A DNA stretch of 64,000 nucleotides from Shouchella miscanthi (GCF_007725405.1 NZ_CP042163.1:3224001-3288000); one strand, 5' to 3'; positions 53,019-61,756 are shown, numbered from the stretch's first letter. Numbers and translations are program-made. The notes: generated by a model from the letters alone, not told the origin.

Positions 53019-53461
53019 AGTGTCGGTCCTCCCTTTGGGTAGGCTTGCTGCTCTAATTGATCGCCAACCCACTCTGTTCCGTCTTCCCAATGCTCTTTTT
53101 TCCAAATCGGCACTAATTCTTTTATTCGTTCGATTGCGTATTCGTTGCCTTCATACGCCGCTTTACGATGAGGTGAACTAACGGCAATAACGATAGCAAT
53201 ATCACTAATATCTAGAATGCCTAGTCGATGAATAATGGCAATCGTTGTACCTGGCCATCTCTCTTCCACTTCTTCCCCTATCTTTTGCAACATCTTTATC
53301 GCCATCGTTTCATAAGCGTGATACTCAAGTCGAATGGTTTTCTTTCCATGTGTCAGTTCCCTGACTGTCCCAATAAATGTCGTGATGGCACCACAATTTC
53401 TATCAAGCACATAATCAATTGCTGCTTGTACTTTAATTGGCTCTTTTGTTAGTTCATACAT
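53015..53461 (-). CDS. moaE: Molybdopterin synthase catalytic subunit
   Basis: A 148-residue MoaE protein that binds precursor Z and builds the dithiolene. Conserved features are GAITTFIGTVRE, LEYHAYETMA, HRLGILDI, VAVSSPHRKAAYE and the catalytic lysine in PIWKKEHWEDG. ATG 53461 follows AGAAGGAGG and overlaps the mobB end. Confidence 0.95.
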   Translation of the reverse strand: MYELTKEPIKVQAAIDYVLDRNCGAITTFIGTVRELTHGKKTIRLEYHAYETMAIKMLQKIGEEVEERWPGTTIAIIHRLGILDISDIAIVIAVSSPHRKAAYEGNEYAIERIKELVPIWKKEHWEDGTEWVGDQLEQQAYPKGGPTL

Positions 53462-53967
53462 GAATGAACCTCCTTCTCTCTATCCAGAAACTCTTTTATA
53501 AACCTTAAAGCAGCAGGATCATCACGTTGAAAATGAGGAAACGGCACGGTCTCTTCCAAAAATGAAGAAGTCGTAAGCACACAACAAATAGTATCAAGGG
53601 ATAAAAGACTTTTATCCTGATCATCACGCAAGCAAACAACTTTAGGGAAGTGGGCTTGTTTCCATCCTTCTATAAGAATGAGGTCTGGCTGACAAATTTG
53701 CTCTTGCATCTGTACGAGCTGTTTCAAGGACCCATCTCCCGCTGTTGTGGCTAGATGGATGGTGCCATCTCCTTCTACCAAGGAAGCCGTCGCTCCTTTT
53801 TCTAAAAAACGCCGGCTATCCGTCATTCCATCAGGCTCTCCTCCATGACCATGATGCTTTATCGTCGCTATCTTATAGTGATCGCGTTGCAAATAAACAA
53901 GCAACGCTTCAATAAACGTCGTTTTACCTGCGTTCTTATAGCCTACAACTTGAAGAACGTTTCCCAC
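53449..53967 (-). CDS. mobB: Molybdopterin-guanine dinucleotide biosynthesis protein B
   Basis: A 172-residue GTP-binding protein with the P-loop variant VGYKNAGKTTFIEAL and HHGHGGEPDG, as in MobB. It assists MobA in forming the guanine dinucleotide cofactor. GTG 53967 lies within the 3' end of moeA (25-base overlap). Its C terminus shows a tail resembling degraded switch sequence, normal for the family. Confidence 0.92.
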   Translation of the reverse strand: MGNVLQVVGYKNAGKTTFIEALLVYLQRDHYKIATIKHHGHGGEPDGMTDSRRFLEKGATASLVEGDGTIHLATTAGDGSLKQLVQMQEQICQPDLILIEGWKQAHFPKVVCLRDDQDKSLLSLDTICCVLTTSSFLEETVPFPHFQRDDPAALRFIKEFLDREKEVHSCMN

Positions 53968-55214
53968 GTAGCATCACTTCCTGCATGACTATTAAGAAGC
54001 AGAATATCCACATCTGCTCCTTTTTCATACCCTCTTGTACCACCAGGTAATAAAATAAGAACATCTGCTTCTGCTAAAGATACCACTGAACCAGATTTAT
54101 CAAGCCCAGAAGGATAGACAATGTGCTGACCGGTCTGCTCGTCCAATTTCCCACGTACCAATCGTGTAAAAGGGTTTGGCTTTGGAAAGTCTATCCCTAA
54201 TTTCCCTTTACTGATCGGTAAATGTGCGGGTGCTCGCATTGAACGCCTCATGATCGGGCGTACAAACAATTCAAAACCAACAAAACAAGCCCCAGGATTA
54301 CCAGAGAGACCAAAGAACAATTTCCCATCTTTAACAGCTGCTGTTGTGACGCTTCCTGGCCTCATTGCGACTTTATTAAACAAGGTTTCCGCTTCTAATT
54401 GCTGTACAATGCCTGGCACTAAATCAAAATCACCGACAGATGCGCCTCCAGTCGTAATCATACAGTCCACTTTATGAAAATGTTCATGAATTCTTTCCAT
54501 GCATGCGTCCATTTCATCTGGTACTTGACCCAGCATAAGTGGCACCCCTCCAGCCCGCAACACTTGAGCTGCTACCATGTAGGCATTACTATTCCGAATC
54601 TTACCTGGTTCAAGGGGTTCGTTTACTTCTAGAAGCTCACTCCCTGTTGCTAAAATCCCAACAACTGGTCGAGACGCTACAGAAACTTCAGCTTGTCCAA
54701 AAGTCGCGAGCTGAGCCATTACACCTGGGTGAATGACCGTACCGGCCTTCGCAATCAACTCATGTTCCTTTGTATCTTCACCGATGAAGGAAATATTATC
54801 ATGTTGCTTCACTGTTCGAACAATCTCTATTTCTGTTTTGCTCCGCTCATGAACAAGTTCTAACATGATGACTGCGTCACAACCACTTGGAATCATAGCA
54901 CCGGTCATAATACGAACAGCTTCATGTTGACCAACCTCTTCTTTAAATACTTGTCCTGCTCCAATCTCGCCAATAACAGTAAAGAAAGCAGGAGTATCTC
55001 TTGAAGCGGTGGCTGTATCAATTGATCGGATTGCATAGCCATCATACGGAGAACGATTAAAGGATGGTACTGGATGTGTCGCTCTCACATCCTTCATCAG
55101 CACTCTTTCATAGCTTTCAACAATGGGAACGATTTCTACCTTTTCCTTTAGCGGATACGCCATTATCTGTTCGACTGCTTCGTGTATTTGAATCGGTTTT
55201 CTTCTTTCTACCAT
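53943..55214 (-). CDS. moeA: Molybdopterin molybdenumtransferase
   Basis: A 423-residue MoeA that inserts molybdate into adenylylated molybdopterin. Conserved elements are PSFNRSPYDGYAI, GAGQ, RIMTGAMIPSGCDAVIMLE, LATGSELLE, TTGGASVGDFD and FGLSGNPGACFVGF. ATG 55214 follows GGAGG, and that ribosome site is formed by the last two glycine codons of moaA. Confidence 0.95.
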   Translation of the reverse strand: MVERRKPIQIHEAVEQIMAYPLKEKVEIVPIVESYERVLMKDVRATHPVPSFNRSPYDGYAIRSIDTATASRDTPAFFTVIGEIGAGQVFKEEVGQHEAVRIMTGAMIPSGCDAVIMLELVHERSKTEIEIVRTVKQHDNISFIGEDTKEHELIAKAGTVIHPGVMAQLATFGQAEVSVASRPVVGILATGSELLEVNEPLEPGKIRNSNAYMVAAQVLRAGGVPLMLGQVPDEMDACMERIHEHFHKVDCMITTGGASVGDFDLVPGIVQQLEAETLFNKVAMRPGSVTTAAVKDGKLFFGLSGNPGACFVGFELFVRPIMRRSMRAPAHLPISKGKLGIDFPKPNPFTRLVRGKLDEQTGQHIVYPSGLDKSGSVVSLAEADVLILLPGGTRGYEKGADVDILLLNSHAGSDATWETFFKL

Positions 55215-55217
55215 GCG

Positions 55218-56231
55218 CTATCCTCCAATATAGGACATTTCAATTTTCTTTCTATTTTTAGACGTCTCGGCTGTTCTCAGTTCAGAATAGCGATCAGACC
55301 GCTGTTCCCATACTTCTTTTATCTTAGTAAATAAAAATTCATCGGTTTTACCTACTCGTAAATCCTGTTTTAAATCAATGCCATCTTCAGAAAATAAACA
55401 AGTAAATATCTTACCGTCAGCAGATAAACGCGCTCTTGTACACGTACCACAAAACGTTTCTGTTACAGATGAAATAAAGCCAACTTGTACATCGGAATCC
55501 TCATAACGATAACGACTCGCTACCTCCCCGAAGTAATAAGGGTCTAAAGGCTGTAATGAACCAATTTCAGATACAGCGTCATAAAGCTCTTTTTTGGAAA
55601 CAACTTTTGAATAATCCCATCCGTTCGTTTGGCCGACATCCATAAATTCAATAAACCGAAGCATCACACCTCGTTCTTTACAGTACCTAGCCATGGGGAT
55701 AACTTCATGCTCATTTAAGCCTCTTTTGACGACCATATTCACCTTCACACCTAATCCAGCTTCTAGAGCAGCGTCAATACCTCGTAACACAATCTCTGCT
55801 TTCGTTTGACGTCCGCTCATTTCTTGAAACACAGCTGTGTCTAGGGCATCTAAACTAACGTTTACGCGCTTTAATCCCGCTTTCTTTAAGTCCTTTGCGA
55901 ATTTCGGTAATAGAACGCCGTTAGTTGTTAACGCGATATCGTCAATTCCTGGAATATCATGTAGTTCACGGATAAGAAGGGACGCATTTTTTCTTAAAAG
56001 CGGCTCCCCGCCAGTTATTCTTAGTTTATTCACGCCTAATTGGGCAAATTGTTTTGCTGTACGAACAATTTCTGTAAACGATAATAATTCTTCTTCTTTC
56101 ATGAAGACATAGTCTTTTCCAAATACTTCTTTTGGCATGCAGTATGTACACCTAAAATTGCATTGATCCATAATCGATATACGTAAGTCCCTTAATGGTC
56201 TCGACAATTGATCGTTGATCTTCATGCTCAT
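55218..56231 (-). CDS. moaA: GTP 3',8-cyclase (radical SAM)
   Basis: A 337-residue MoaA that starts molybdenum-cofactor synthesis from GTP. The radical-SAM cluster is CNFRCTYC, the SAM-binding GGEP is present, the second cluster is FCGTCTRARLSADGKIFTC, and the protein ends in the functional GG tail (SYIGG). ATG 56231 follows AAAGGAG. It is first in the operon moaA-moeA-mobB-moaE-moaD and divergent from moaB. Confidence 0.97.
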   Translation of the reverse strand: MSMKINDQLSRPLRDLRISIMDQCNFRCTYCMPKEVFGKDYVFMKEEELLSFTEIVRTAKQFAQLGVNKLRITGGEPLLRKNASLLIRELHDIPGIDDIALTTNGVLLPKFAKDLKKAGLKRVNVSLDALDTAVFQEMSGRQTKAEIVLRGIDAALEAGLGVKVNMVVKRGLNEHEVIPMARYCKERGVMLRFIEFMDVGQTNGWDYSKVVSKKELYDAVSEIGSLQPLDPYYFGEVASRYRYEDSDVQVGFISSVTETFCGTCTRARLSADGKIFTCLFSEDGIDLKQDLRVGKTDEFLFTKIKEVWEQRSDRYSELRTAETSKNRKKIEMSYIGG

Positions 56232-56325
56232 ACTTTACGACTCCTTTCTACTCACTTACTATAGGAGATAAGCAAATGCTAACTAGTCTAACTGGATATG
56301 TATATGGAAAGGAAAGGATAACCCT

Positions 56326-56817
56326 ATGATGCACCATTCAAACGACGTTGTTCATGCTACTATTGCCATCGTAACACTTTCCGACTCACGCACAGTGGCA
56401 GAAGATAAAAGCGGTCAATTGATTCGCCAATTAATTGGTGATCACCATACAATTGGTTCTTATGCACTTATACCCGATGATCCTCAGCTCCTAACATCGA
56501 ATCTCCTTGAGCTAGTAGCAGATCCAGAGATTGATGTCATTCTATGTAATGGTGGAACCGGCATGAGTAAACGTGATTATACTTATGCTACCATAAAAAA
56601 ACTCTTGGATAAGGAATTAGTAGGCTTTGGTGAACAATTTCGACAGCAAAGCTATGAAGAGATTGGTGTAAAAGGACTTTTTAGCAACGCTATAGCTGGC
56701 ACAATAAACGAGACAGCCCTTTTCGCATTACCTGGTTCAACTAACGCTGTCAAGCTTGGTATGGAAGCCTTTATTCTCCCTATGCTTCCTCATTTACTAG
56801 GAGAGCTTCGCAAATGA
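56326..56817 (+). CDS. moaB: Molybdopterin adenylyltransferase-like protein MoaB
   Basis: A 163-residue MoaB/MogA-type protein. The motifs are VTLSDSRTVAEDKSG, CNGGTGMSKRDYT and ALPGSTNAVKLGME. It adenylylates molybdopterin before molybdate insertion in organisms lacking MogA, which appears to be the case here. ATG 56326 follows GGAAAGGAT. It overlaps mobA by 4 bases. Confidence 0.93.
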   Translation: MMHHSNDVVHATIAIVTLSDSRTVAEDKSGQLIRQLIGDHHTIGSYALIPDDPQLLTSNLLELVADPEIDVILCNGGTGMSKRDYTYATIKKLLDKELVGFGEQFRQQSYEEIGVKGLFSNAIAGTINETALFALPGSTNAVKLGMEAFILPMLPHLLGELRK

Positions 56818-57380
56818 CTGGCGTTGGATTAATTTTGGCTGGTGGACAATCTAAACGATATGGCAAACAAAAATTATTTGAAAACTACCACAACCAACCG
56901 CTTGTGTTTCAAAGCATTCAAGCCTTTAAGCAAGCACATATGCCTTACTTCATTGTAACAAACAATGAACTTGCGAACGATTTTAATGGTGACGTTCCGA
57001 TAATAGTAGAACAAACCGCTCACCTAGGACCACTTTCGGCCTTATGTACAGGTCTCGAACATATCGAACCATATGGATATTCCTATGTACATGTTTTAGC
57101 TGGTGACCTCCCCTATATAGAGGCTTCGTTTGTCTTAACGATGCAACGGTACGCACAGACATTTCCAGAGTCGACAATTTTATTACCTGTACAGAATGAA
57201 CGTGAACAACCATTACACGCTATCTACCGATTGGGCTGCTTACAAGCTATCCGAGCTTTATTGCCTGAGCAAACGAGTATGCGCGCCCTTTACAAGGGAC
57301 AGAACACAAAGCGATTGTCGTTTCCAAATGACGTCCGGTTTTTTAAGAATATTAATAGAACAACGGATTGGAGAGATTAA
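56814..57380 (+). CDS. mobA: Molybdenum cofactor guanylyltransferase
   Basis: A 188-residue nucleotidyltransferase with the MobA signature LILAGGQSKRYGKQKLFE, the metal aspartate in LAGDLPYIEA and the C-terminal region PNDVRFFKNINRTTDW. It transfers GMP from GTP to the cofactor to give the guanine dinucleotide form used by formate dehydrogenase. ATG 56814 overlaps the moaB stop (ATGA). Confidence 0.93.
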   Translation: MTGVGLILAGGQSKRYGKQKLFENYHNQPLVFQSIQAFKQAHMPYFIVTNNELANDFNGDVPIIVEQTAHLGPLSALCTGLEHIEPYGYSYVHVLAGDLPYIEASFVLTMQRYAQTFPESTILLPVQNEREQPLHAIYRLGCLQAIRALLPEQTSMRALYKGQNTKRLSFPNDVRFFKNINRTTDWRD

Positions 57381-57381
57381 C

Positions 57382-57894
57382 ATGAATTCTTTTTCCCATT
57401 TTAATGAGGAAGGTCGAGCAAAAATGGTGAATGTTTCTCAAAAAGCTGAAACCGAAAGAACAGCAACTGCTCGTACTAAAGTAAGGCTTTCTGCCACTCT
57501 TTACGACGCTATCCATGATCAAGGCTTAAAGAAAGGCGACCCTTTAGCAGTTGCACAAATAGCCGGTATTATGGCCGCAAAGAAAACAGCCGACTGGATA
57601 CCTATGTGCCATCCCATTACGATACAAGGAACGGACTTGCAGTTTTCTTTTAGAAAAGACGAGGAAACCACTGATTATGTGTTAGTCATTCATGCGACGG
57701 TAACGGTCAAAAGTAACACTGGCGTTGAAATGGAGGCTCTTACTGCCGTTAGTGCTGCTGCTTTAACGTTTTATGATATGTGTAAAGCAATTGATAAAGG
57801 GATGATAATCGAAGAAACGTTGCTCGTTGAAAAAACAGGAGGAAAGAACGGCAATTTCTATCATCCTCTTTTACAAAAAGAGAGAAGTCGTTAA
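57382..57894 (+). CDS. moaC: Cyclic pyranopterin monophosphate synthase
   Basis: A 170-residue MoaC that completes formation of cyclic pyranopterin monophosphate after MoaA. Conserved parts are FSHFNEEGRAKMVNVS, AAKKTADWIPMCHPI, SNTGVEMEALTAVSAAALTFYDMCKAIDK. ATG 57382 follows TTGGAGAG and lies one base after the mobA stop; the longer frame upstream is inside mobA and rejected. It ends in a hairpin shared with the convergent HpaB-type gene. Confidence 0.96.
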   Translation: MNSFSHFNEEGRAKMVNVSQKAETERTATARTKVRLSATLYDAIHDQGLKKGDPLAVAQIAGIMAAKKTADWIPMCHPITIQGTDLQFSFRKDEETTDYVLVIHATVTVKSNTGVEMEALTAVSAAALTFYDMCKAIDKGMIIEETLLVEKTGGKNGNFYHPLLQKERSR

Positions 57895-57911
57895 TTACTT
57901 CTCTCTTTCAA
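57875..57911. terminator. Bidirectional terminator overlapping two stop codons
   Basis: AAAGAGAGAAGT (57877-57888) pairs with ACTTCTCTCTTT (57897-57908). The stop codons of moaC and of the convergent gene lie back to back in the loop and stem. Confidence 0.88.
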
Positions 57912-59334
57912 AAAAATCGCTTATCCGCATTTGTAACTCTTCTTTCTTTTTGCTATACAATCCGTTCAAGGAGGATAGCACGCGAACCGGGTCGCCATAG
58001 AAGTATCGCTCATAAAGTAATTGCCTTGTGCCAAACTCTGTCATTGTCATATCCCGCGCGAGCTGAATGAGCTGAAATTTATCATAGGCGCTTACATATT
58101 CTCCTTTTATAAATCGCTCTAAATAAGGCGCAATCGAAGAAGCAAAATCTTTTTCACTCGGTGCCGCAATAAAATGACTCGCTCCTAAAAGTTGAATGAT
58201 TTCAATTAATCGTGGGTACGTCGTCTGGTAGTAAGATGCACATGCTTTTAAGGTTTCTAATTTCGGCACCATTATGCCAAAGTCATTGACCTCTGCCTGA
58301 GCTTCGGAAGAATAAACGAAACCAACCATCGCCTCCAATGCAATAATCATTTCGCCAAGTTTTCCTTGGATATGCTGATGACGTTCAATATCAAGCATTG
58401 TTACGAGTGCCTGAGCAATACCGAGTAACCACTCTGTTTTAACAATTTGTCTGTTGACTGCTTGATATAACAAGAACGATTCCATTCCTGTTTTCATAAA
58501 TAAATCGTTCATTAGCCATTCATTCCTGTATAAAAAAACCCGGTTCCAAGGCACAAGAACGTGGTCAAAGACAACGATAGCGTCACCTTCTTCAAATTGT
58601 GAGCTGAGAGGCGAATCAAATGTGCTTTCCTTTTTGTAAGGAGGACGGTTAATAAAAGTTAGACCTTTTGTGTCTGATGGAATCGTACAACCAAATAAGT
58701 AATCACTATCAATAAATGCGGCTGAAGGGATAACAAGTAGCTCATCCGTCATACCCCCTTGGGTTGCTAACAGTCTTGCCCCATCAACTATGATGCCTTC
58801 TTCTGTTTCTTCAATGATCTTAGTAGCAATCGGCTGATCTTTGCCTTGACCATCTGGGAAAAAGGGCTTTCTACTGATAGAAGGATTAACAAACGTATGT
58901 GTAAACGTTAAGTCTACTTCTTTTGCACGCTTATAGATCGCATCAATATTTTCTCCAAACTGTGGGTCTGCTTCAGCAAAGAATTTCTTTGCGCCTGCCA
59001 TAATGGCGATCATCGTATTCACATAGTCTGGGGATCGCCCTAGCACCCCTAATGTTTCATTCGCCCATAATTGCGTCGCTTTTCTCCGTTTTACTAAATC
59101 TTCTTTTGTACGAGGAATGTCGTATGAAAAGTTAATTTTTTGATCCTTCCCCTGGAGAGTAGATGCATATCGTTCATCATGAACCATGTCATAGAGCTTT
59201 CCTTTTGCTTTAAAAACGGATTGAAATGGTTCCACATCTGTTAAAGGGCGTTCAATTCGTTTGCCGTCCATCCATACATTGCTTTTTAGGCATGCCATTC
59301 TTTTTAAATACTCCGCACCTGTAACGATTCCCAT
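57895..59334 (-). CDS. 4-hydroxyphenylacetate 3-monooxygenase (HpaB) family protein
   Basis: A 479-residue flavin-dependent aromatic hydroxylase of the HpaB/YoaI family. Family blocks are TGAEYLKRM, NFSYDIPRTKEDLVKRR, THTFVNPSISRKPF, GARLLATQGGMTDELLVIP, VPWNRVFLYRN and LGASHFIAAPSEKDF. It uses reduced FAD from a separate reductase, which is not encoded nearby. ATG 59334 follows GAAGGAGTGTG. The true phenol substrate is uncertain, and some relatives act on other aromatics. Confidence 0.88.
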   Translation of the reverse strand: MGIVTGAEYLKRMACLKSNVWMDGKRIERPLTDVEPFQSVFKAKGKLYDMVHDERYASTLQGKDQKINFSYDIPRTKEDLVKRRKATQLWANETLGVLGRSPDYVNTMIAIMAGAKKFFAEADPQFGENIDAIYKRAKEVDLTFTHTFVNPSISRKPFFPDGQGKDQPIATKIIEETEEGIIVDGARLLATQGGMTDELLVIPSAAFIDSDYLFGCTIPSDTKGLTFINRPPYKKESTFDSPLSSQFEEGDAIVVFDHVLVPWNRVFLYRNEWLMNDLFMKTGMESFLLYQAVNRQIVKTEWLLGIAQALVTMLDIERHQHIQGKLGEMIIALEAMVGFVYSSEAQAEVNDFGIMVPKLETLKACASYYQTTYPRLIEIIQLLGASHFIAAPSEKDFASSIAPYLERFIKGEYVSAYDKFQLIQLARDMTMTEFGTRQLLYERYFYGDPVRVLSSLNGLYSKKKEELQMRISDFFEREK

Positions 59335-59487
59335 CTTTCACACTCCTTCTTCGTCGCTATAGCCTATGCACATTCGCCTATCACCGTGATTTGTCCTGTT
59401 GAACATTCACATCTGTTTTAAAACCAAATAAGCGGGTAAACAAACAAAACGATAGACTAGTTTTATAAAAAAGGAGCGAATGTTTAC

Positions 59488-60306
59488 ATGGCACATCGAA
59501 TTGAAGTCGAGCACGGAACCACTCTTTTTGTAGAGGATATTGGTAGCGGCCAACCCGTTATTTTTCTACATGGCTGGCCAGTCAACCATAGAATGTTCGA
59601 ACACCAAATGGCAACATTACCAGAAAAAGGTTTCCGCTTTATTGGTGTAGATTTAAGAGGCTATGGACAATCGGATAAACCAGCTTATGGCTATGATTAT
59701 GACCGAATGGCGGATGACCTTCGTGTTGTCATTGATACACTTGAACTTAAGGATGCCGTATTATGTGGATTCTCAATGGGAGGAGCCATTGCAATACGCT
59801 ATATGGCAAAGCACGGCGAAAAAGGTGTTTCTCGTCTCGCGCTATTAGGCGCAGCAGCACCGGTATTTACGCAGCGAGATGATTTTAAATTTGGTTTACC
59901 TAAGGAAAATGTGGATGACTTAATTTTAGGTGCATATGCGGACCGCGCCGACATGTTAAAAGACTTTGGCGGTCTATTCTTCGGCAAAGAACCAAGCACC
60001 CATTTTAATAGCTGGTTCCACTCACTTGGTATGCAAGCAGGACCTCACGCGACGATTGAATCGGCTCGAACCCTTCGAGATGCTGATTTGCGTGGTGACT
60101 TAAGTGCTATTTCCGTACCAACTGCCATTTTACACGGTCGAAACGATGAAATCTGTCCGTTTGATTTAGCAGAACAAATGGAAGCAGGTATTGCCAACGC
60201 CACTATTATCCCTTTTGAAGAGAGCGGTCATAGCTTGTTCCATGATGAAAGAGAGAAATTTAACGAAACCATCATTCAATTTATATCAGAACCTGTTAAA
60301 TCGTAA
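59488..60306 (+). CDS. Alpha/beta hydrolase (non-heme peroxidase-like)
   Basis: A 272-residue alpha/beta hydrolase. The oxyanion motif is LHGWPVNHRMF, the nucleophile S96 is in CGFSMGGA, the acid is in HGRNDEICP and the histidine in ESGHSLF. VDLRGYGQSDKP is typical of the group that includes cofactor-free haloperoxidases and arylesterases. ATG 59488 follows AAAAAAGGAGCG. No signal peptide. Substrate unknown. Confidence 0.88.
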   Translation: MAHRIEVEHGTTLFVEDIGSGQPVIFLHGWPVNHRMFEHQMATLPEKGFRFIGVDLRGYGQSDKPAYGYDYDRMADDLRVVIDTLELKDAVLCGFSMGGAIAIRYMAKHGEKGVSRLALLGAAAPVFTQRDDFKFGLPKENVDDLILGAYADRADMLKDFGGLFFGKEPSTHFNSWFHSLGMQAGPHATIESARTLRDADLRGDLSAISVPTAILHGRNDEICPFDLAEQMEAGIANATIIPFEESGHSLFHDEREKFNETIIQFISEPVKS

Positions 60307-60317
60307 GAAGATGTTTA

Positions 60318-60349
60318 AGACCAGTACAGTTGATGTACTGGTTTTTTGT
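60318..60349 (+). terminator. Rho-independent terminator
   Basis: ACCAGTACA (60320-60328) pairs with TGTACTGGT (60334-60342), followed by TTTTTG. Confidence 0.92.
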
Positions 60350-60350
60350 C

Positions 60351-60379
60351 TGTACAATTATGTGGACTTGTGGTAAAGT
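60351..60379 (+). promoter_or_regulatory. Probable promoter of the riboswitch-controlled transporter
   Basis: TGTACA (60351-60356) and TAAAGT (60374-60379) are 17 bases apart, with TG before the -10. The transcript would start shortly before the riboswitch at 60402. Confidence 0.55.
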
Positions 60380-60401
60380 GTCTTTCGTTCCTATGAAAAC
60401 A

Positions 60402-60442
60402 CGCAGTTCGTAACCTTCCTGCGTTATCAAAACTAAAGGAGA
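60402..60442 (+). promoter_or_regulatory. preQ1-I riboswitch (translational type)
   Basis: CGCAG (60402-60406) pairs with CTGCG (60419-60423), enclosing the 12-base loop TTCGTAACCTTC. The A-rich tail TTATCAAAACTAAAGG runs straight into the ribosome site AAAGGAG (60435-60441). CCTT in the loop can pair with AAGG of the ribosome site to form the H-type pseudoknot. Loop, tail and size closely follow the Thermoanaerobacter tengcongensis preQ1-I aptamer. Ligand binding would hide the ribosome site and stop synthesis of the downstream YhhQ-type transporter. Confidence 0.88.
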
Positions 60443-60448
60443 TAAATC

Positions 60449-61123
60449 ATGTCCACAGAACTATTAGGGCTATTGTTTGCCCTCGCAAATTTTTCCTTCC
60501 TGCTCTTATTTTATAAGTTGTTTGGAAAAACAGGTATTATCGCCTGGATCGGCTTTGCAGCCATTTTAGCTAATTTACAAGTCTTAAAGACAATTGAACT
60601 GTTCGGCTTTATCGTAACAATGGGGAATGTGATGTATGCGACAACCTTTCTCGCAACAGATCTATTAAATGAAAAGTATGGGAAAGCCCTCGCCAAAAAA
60701 GCCGTTTGGCTAGGCTTCTCAACCTTACTCGTTTCAACGATTATCATGCAATTTGTACTGTTATTCCCACCTCATGGAGAAGACCTAGCACATCCGCACC
60801 TTGCTTTTATTTTTGACTTCGCTTTACGCGTTGCGTTAGGAAGCTTAACGGCTTTTATCATTAGTAATCATATTAACATCTACATCTTTGCGTTCTTTAA
60901 AAAGCTGTTACCAAAAATGCTTTGGCTGCGAAACATCGTTTCCAGTATTTTTGGACAAGCGTTGGATACATTGATTTTCTGTGCAATTGCGTTTCTAGGT
61001 GTGTATTCGATGGGCATCTGGTTTGAAATTGCCCTAACAACATATCTGATGAAATTTATCGTTTCTCTGCTTGCGATGCCTTTTATTTACTGGGCTCGAA
61101 GCATCAAGCCTCTGCAAGATTAA
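60449..61123 (+). CDS. Queuosine precursor transporter (YhhQ/YpdP, VUT family)
   Basis: A 224-residue membrane protein with about six transmembrane helices and the VUT/DUF165 motifs NVMYATTFLATDLLNEKYGK and SSIFGQALDTLIFCAIAF. Members import preQ0, preQ1 or queuine for tRNA modification. ATG 60449 lies 7 bases after a ribosome site that is part of a preQ1-I riboswitch, which strongly supports the function. It is monocistronic and closed by a perfect terminator. Confidence 0.92.
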   Translation: MSTELLGLLFALANFSFLLLFYKLFGKTGIIAWIGFAAILANLQVLKTIELFGFIVTMGNVMYATTFLATDLLNEKYGKALAKKAVWLGFSTLLVSTIIMQFVLLFPPHGEDLAHPHLAFIFDFALRVALGSLTAFIISNHINIYIFAFFKKLLPKMLWLRNIVSSIFGQALDTLIFCAIAFLGVYSMGIWFEIALTTYLMKFIVSLLAMPFIYWARSIKPLQD

Positions 61124-61153
61124 AAAAACGGCCTGTCCCCAGGCCGTTTTTAC
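61122..61153. terminator. Bidirectional terminator
   Basis: AAAAACGGCCTG (61124-61135) and CAGGCCGTTTTT (61140-61151) form a perfect stem between convergent genes; it includes the stop codon region of both. Confidence 0.92.
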
Positions 61154-61503
61154 ATTTCCTTCTGAAACGCATTTATCATAATCTTAATGTTCGCAATGTC
61201 TGCTTCATTTTTTTCTTCAATTTCTTCTTTCAATTCAAGTAAAAATGTCTTCTTCGCACGTAAATTATCAAGAGCAGACTGGTACTGGTGATACACTTCT
61301 CCTTCTTGTTGATCACTTTGTTCAATACTCGCGTAAACAGCCTCCATAAACCGATATTCGGATAGCTTATCATTTACATTAATGGTCCCTTCATCCTGTT
61401 CATTTAACACTTCCGGTGTTTCAATTGTATAAATGTCTTTTAATTGTTTTTGTAAAGCAACCATATGTTCTTCGCAAAATTTTTGTACTAACTCATCGTT
61501 CAT
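61150..61503 (-). CDS. Uncharacterised helical protein, 117 residues
   Basis: A cytoplasmic, acidic, mostly helical protein. It has a short N-terminal helix (QKFCEEHMVALQKQLKDIY), a loop, and a long C-terminal coiled coil (SALDNLRAKKTFLLELKEEIEEKN). One cysteine, no membrane segment. ATG 61503 follows AAAGGAGTCGG, so the start is secure. It lies downstream of the small secreted-peptide gene on the same strand but a terminator separates them. I do not recognise a family. Confidence 0.7.
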   Translation of the reverse strand: MNDELVQKFCEEHMVALQKQLKDIYTIETPEVLNEQDEGTINVNDKLSEYRFMEAVYASIEQSDQQEGEVYHQYQSALDNLRAKKTFLLELKEEIEEKNEADIANIKIMINAFQKEM

Positions 61504-61585
61504 ATAACCGACTCCTTTCTTTTTACCCTATTCCCAATAAGTATACAGGAAAAACCGTAAAGTAAAGCGGTCTTTAGAAGAAAAA

Positions 61586-61616
61586 ACAACCACTCCTTAA
61601 AAGGAAAGTGGTTATT
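61586..61616 (-). terminator. Rho-independent terminator behind the small peptide gene
   Basis: On the minus strand AACCACTTTCCTT pairs with AAGGAGTGGTT (61588-61613), followed by GTTTTTTC. It ends the transcript of the small peptide gene about 145 bases past its stop. Confidence 0.8.
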
Positions 61617-61645
61617 AAAAAAGTGTGCAGGCACATTACGATACC

Positions 61646-61756
61646 TTAAACCGCATCACCTGTTTTTATAGATCCTATGTATCTTTGTTCATTGCTCTTA
61701 CCTTTAAAATCCTCTACTAAATTCAATTTTCCTGATTCATGAACCAATACATCGGC
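61646..61756 (-). other. In-frame open extension after the peptide stop codon
   Basis: Directly after the TAA at 61757-61759 the same frame reads 36 sense codons (beginning ADVLVHESGKLNLVEDF) and ends at a second TAA. The composition looks like soluble protein. It may be the lost C-terminal part of an 86-residue protein or a chance frame. It has no start codon or ribosome site of its own. Confidence 0.35.

Noticed and set aside
57196-57381. 62-codon N-terminal extension of MoaC
   Set aside because: It lies inside mobA in another frame; ATG 57382 has a ribosome site and matches the family start.
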